Part shown: piece after piece, positions 5,004-6,223 of the stretch
Layout of the letters: each line of letters opens with the position of its first letter
Numbering within the stretch: the first letter of the stretch is position 1
NCBI GenBank assembly: GCA_020444005.1
Contig: JAHLLU010000129.1
Location: 1-6,223 of the forward strand
From: an archaeon
GTDB taxonomy: Archaea; Thermoproteota; Bathyarchaeia; TCS64
Length of the DNA: 6,223 bases
Direction: 5' to 3'
Program-made: the position numbers and the translations under genes
Notes under the pieces: generated by a model
The model's input: only the letters and a program-made list of their open reading frames with translations
What the model was told of the DNA's origin: nothing
The model's database searches: none

Positions 5004-5962
5004 CGCTGTTCCTCCTTTAGCTGTTTGGCTACTTTTACCACTGTCTCTATCTTGTGTTGTGCTTCTTCCCATGTGAGGAAATCTAGGTCACAGTTTGTTG
5101 CTACCATTAGACTCACTGGATTGGAGGCGTCAATCACCTCATTACAGATGGATACAAGCTCATCTGAGTCTTCCTTTAGGGTGTTACGTGCGTCTACCAA
5201 GCCCAGGGATACTCCGCCCTTGAAACTGTACTCTTTGACAGCATCGGCGTCGGTCTCATAATAGTCGATCCCGATATCATCAATCTTCCAATCCAAGACA
5301 TCAGCCAATACAGGCTCAATGTTCCCGAAATAAGTCTGAAGCCCCGTCCGTGCTTTGACTCCACTAGTAGCTATCTCAATAGCTGCTGCGATTGACGAGA
5401 TCTCGTTCTTACTTGGAGCCGTCTTGTGGTAGACAAGAGCGGGATCACTCAACTGGATATACGTGTATCCTTGCTTTTCAAGTGCCTTGATCTCCGCGTT
5501 GATAATCTCTGCGATGTCCTGTAGGAAATCTGCATCAGATTCATAGTACTCGTTTTTCGCTAGTTTCACGAATGTATAGGGCGCTGGTAAGACTGCTTTG
5601 TACTCTGCTTTAGGTAGCAGGTCAAGATATGTCTCGTTGAAAGGCGCCTTTCCCTCTAATTTCCCCTTGATCAACGGGATGCGGTAGAAGGTATTATTGT
5701 TGAACCATCTGTAGAGTTGCCCTGTCTCGACCCCTTTGAGCTTGGTGGTGAATGGTCTGAGCAGGTCTTGGCGTCGCAGATACCCATCGTTGATAAAGGT
5801 TAAGCCCTGCTCCACCTGATAATCAATAACCTCTTTGGTGTATGTTCTGTAAGCCTCTTCTAGTTCTTCCTCGTTTATTCTTGACCTGTCATATTTCCGT
5901 GTCTCGGATATGAGACGCGGTGGGCGTGGTAAACACCCTGAAATACTGCATTTTATGTTCAT
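5000..5962 (-). CDS. MetE N-terminal-type barrel protein, split methionine synthase subunit
   Basis: The 320-residue protein matches the N-terminal barrel of bacterial MetE, which arose by duplication of the catalytic barrel and helps bind the methyl-folate. Visible signatures are GCLPRPPR near the start (9-16), NDGYLRRQD (58-66), IQLSDPALV (169-177), LQTYFGN (208-214), DDIGIDYYE (228-236) and SLGLVDARNT (252-261). The zinc ligands of the catalytic barrel are not kept: the HxC positions align with Gln209 and Tyr211 and the Glu with Asp233; only Cys291 (ATNCDLDFLTW) persists. TYFG and the missing ligands are what is expected of the N-domain, so this is not a decayed copy. It should therefore work with the product of the next gene, which overlaps its TGA by ATGA. 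AAAGGAG (5977-5971) stands eight bases before its ATG, which in turn overlaps the metF stop. Confidence 0.85.
   Translation of the reverse strand: MNIKCSISGCLPRPPRLISETRKYDRSRINEEELEEAYRTYTKEVIDYQVEQGLTFINDGYLRRQDLLRPFTTKLKGVETGQLYRWFNNNTFYRIPLIKGKLEGKAPFNETYLDLLPKAEYKAVLPAPYTFVKLAKNEYYESDADFLQDIAEIINAEIKALEKQGYTYIQLSDPALVYHKTAPSKNEISSIAAAIEIATSGVKARTGLQTYFGNIEPVLADVLDWKIDDIGIDYYETDADAVKEYSFKGGVSLGLVDARNTLKEDSDELVSICNEVIDASNPVSLMVATNCDLDFLTWEEAQHKIETVVKVAKQLKEEQR
5011..5018 (-). promoter_or_regulatory. Shine-Dalgarno AAAGGAGG of the catalytic metE gene
   Basis: On the reverse strand AAAGGAGG ends seven bases before ATG 5003-5001. It fixes that start against the longer upstream candidate at 5072. 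It lies inside the last codons of the preceding gene, which supports coupled translation. Confidence 0.75.
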
Positions 5963-6223
5963 TTCTGTAACTCCTTTACTAGTCTACATCCAAGCTCATC
6001 GCTGCCGATGGGCATAATATGGAAACCAAGTGGGTAATCAACCTCCTCCTTGAGAACATCAGCCATCTCCGATAACTCAGAGACCATGGCAGACTCAAAG
6101 TCATCCGAGGCACAAAGCCTACGTTTGGTATCTTCACTGATGTTTATCCCGGGCATCCGGCTTATAGTCTTGAACCGTTTAGCCGAAGCCACAGGGGCTA
6201 GTCCCACTTGAATAGGTGGATGG
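5959..6223 (-). CDS. metF: MetF-like 5,10-methylenetetrahydrofolate reductase, C-terminal part (5' end outside window)
   Basis: The last 87 residues are visible and the frame is still open at the window edge, so the GTG at 6207 is internal, not a start. The visible sequence begins PPIQVGLAPVASAKRF and continues with RMPGINISEDTKRRL. These match the MetF pattern of a P-I-x-x-G-x-x-P strand, followed by a helix, then PGI-x-(I/V)-(P/S) and a helix with RL. It ends with GFHIMPIGSDELGCRLVKEL, resembling the final barrel strand (G-x-H-x-x-P) and helix. MetF uses FAD to reduce methylene-tetrahydropterin to methyl-tetrahydropterin, the methyl donor for methionine synthesis. Its TGA (5961-5959) overlaps the start of the MetE N-type gene by ATGA, so the three genes form one operon whose promoter is off the right side. 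Confidence 0.85.
   Translation of the reverse strand, partial: HPPIQVGLAPVASAKRFKTISRMPGINISEDTKRRLCASDDFESAMVSELSEMADVLKEEVDYPLGFHIMPIGSDELGCRLVKELQK
5971..5977 (-). promoter_or_regulatory. Shine-Dalgarno AAAGGAG of the MetE N-type gene
   Basis: On the reverse strand AAAGGAG is eight bases before ATG 5962-5960 and sits in the last codons of metF. It confirms the start and the coupled arrangement. Confidence 0.7.

Noticed and set aside
5004..5072. Extended metE start at 5072
   Set aside because: The extra 23 residues have no resemblance to MetE and lie within the preceding gene. A strong AAAGGAGG and an ATGA overlap point to 5003.
5000..5962. MetE N-type gene as a decayed, inactive duplicate of metE
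   Set aside because: Its LQTYFG and GLVDARN signatures are those of the normal MetE N-domain, which naturally lacks the zinc site. The frame, SD and coupling are intact.

Overview
The window comes from an archaeal chromosome. Three features support this: a transcription factor B (TFIIB homologue) gene, an aIF5A gene with the hypusine motif, and the cognate deoxyhypusine synthase. Base composition is moderate by eye and genes are tightly packed. Several starts carry strong Shine-Dalgarno (SD) sequences (AGGAGG, GGTGA), so this lineage uses leadered translation for many genes. The exact phylum cannot be fixed by reading alone. No tRNA, rRNA, CRISPR array, transposase or other mobile element was seen, so this looks like a core-genome segment.

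Layout. Positions 1-131 hold the 3' end of an unidentified forward gene. After a short intergenic region with a perfect 12-bp palindrome and a TATA-like tract comes a forward gene (211-861) for a PD-(D/E)xK nuclease-fold protein resembling the MmcB family. It converges on, and overlaps by 27 bp, the reverse-strand tfb gene (835-1731). The zinc-ribbon half of tfb is open in frame but has no ATG, GTG or TTG; the best initiator is an ATA nine bases after a GGAGG. A divergent intergenic region (1732-1839) leads to a forward ribbon-helix-helix protein (1840-2463). Next is a compact pair: aIF5A (2526-2924) and deoxyhypusine synthase (2935-3876), only 10 bp apart.

From 3873 to the right edge, everything is on the reverse strand and forms one operon, read right to left: the C-terminal part of a MetF-like methylenetetrahydrofolate reductase, a stand-alone MetE N-terminal-type barrel, and a stand-alone MetE catalytic barrel with the full zinc site. 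Each junction is a 4-base ATGA overlap preceded by a strong SD. Together they would reduce methylene-pterin to methyl-pterin and pass the methyl group to homocysteine to make methionine.

The two units of the middle and right part meet tail to tail at a shared TTAA in which both stop codons are embedded. The main points of interest are the non-canonical tfb start, the modifier-plus-substrate operon for hypusine, the split methionine synthase operon, and the two overlapping convergent gene ends.
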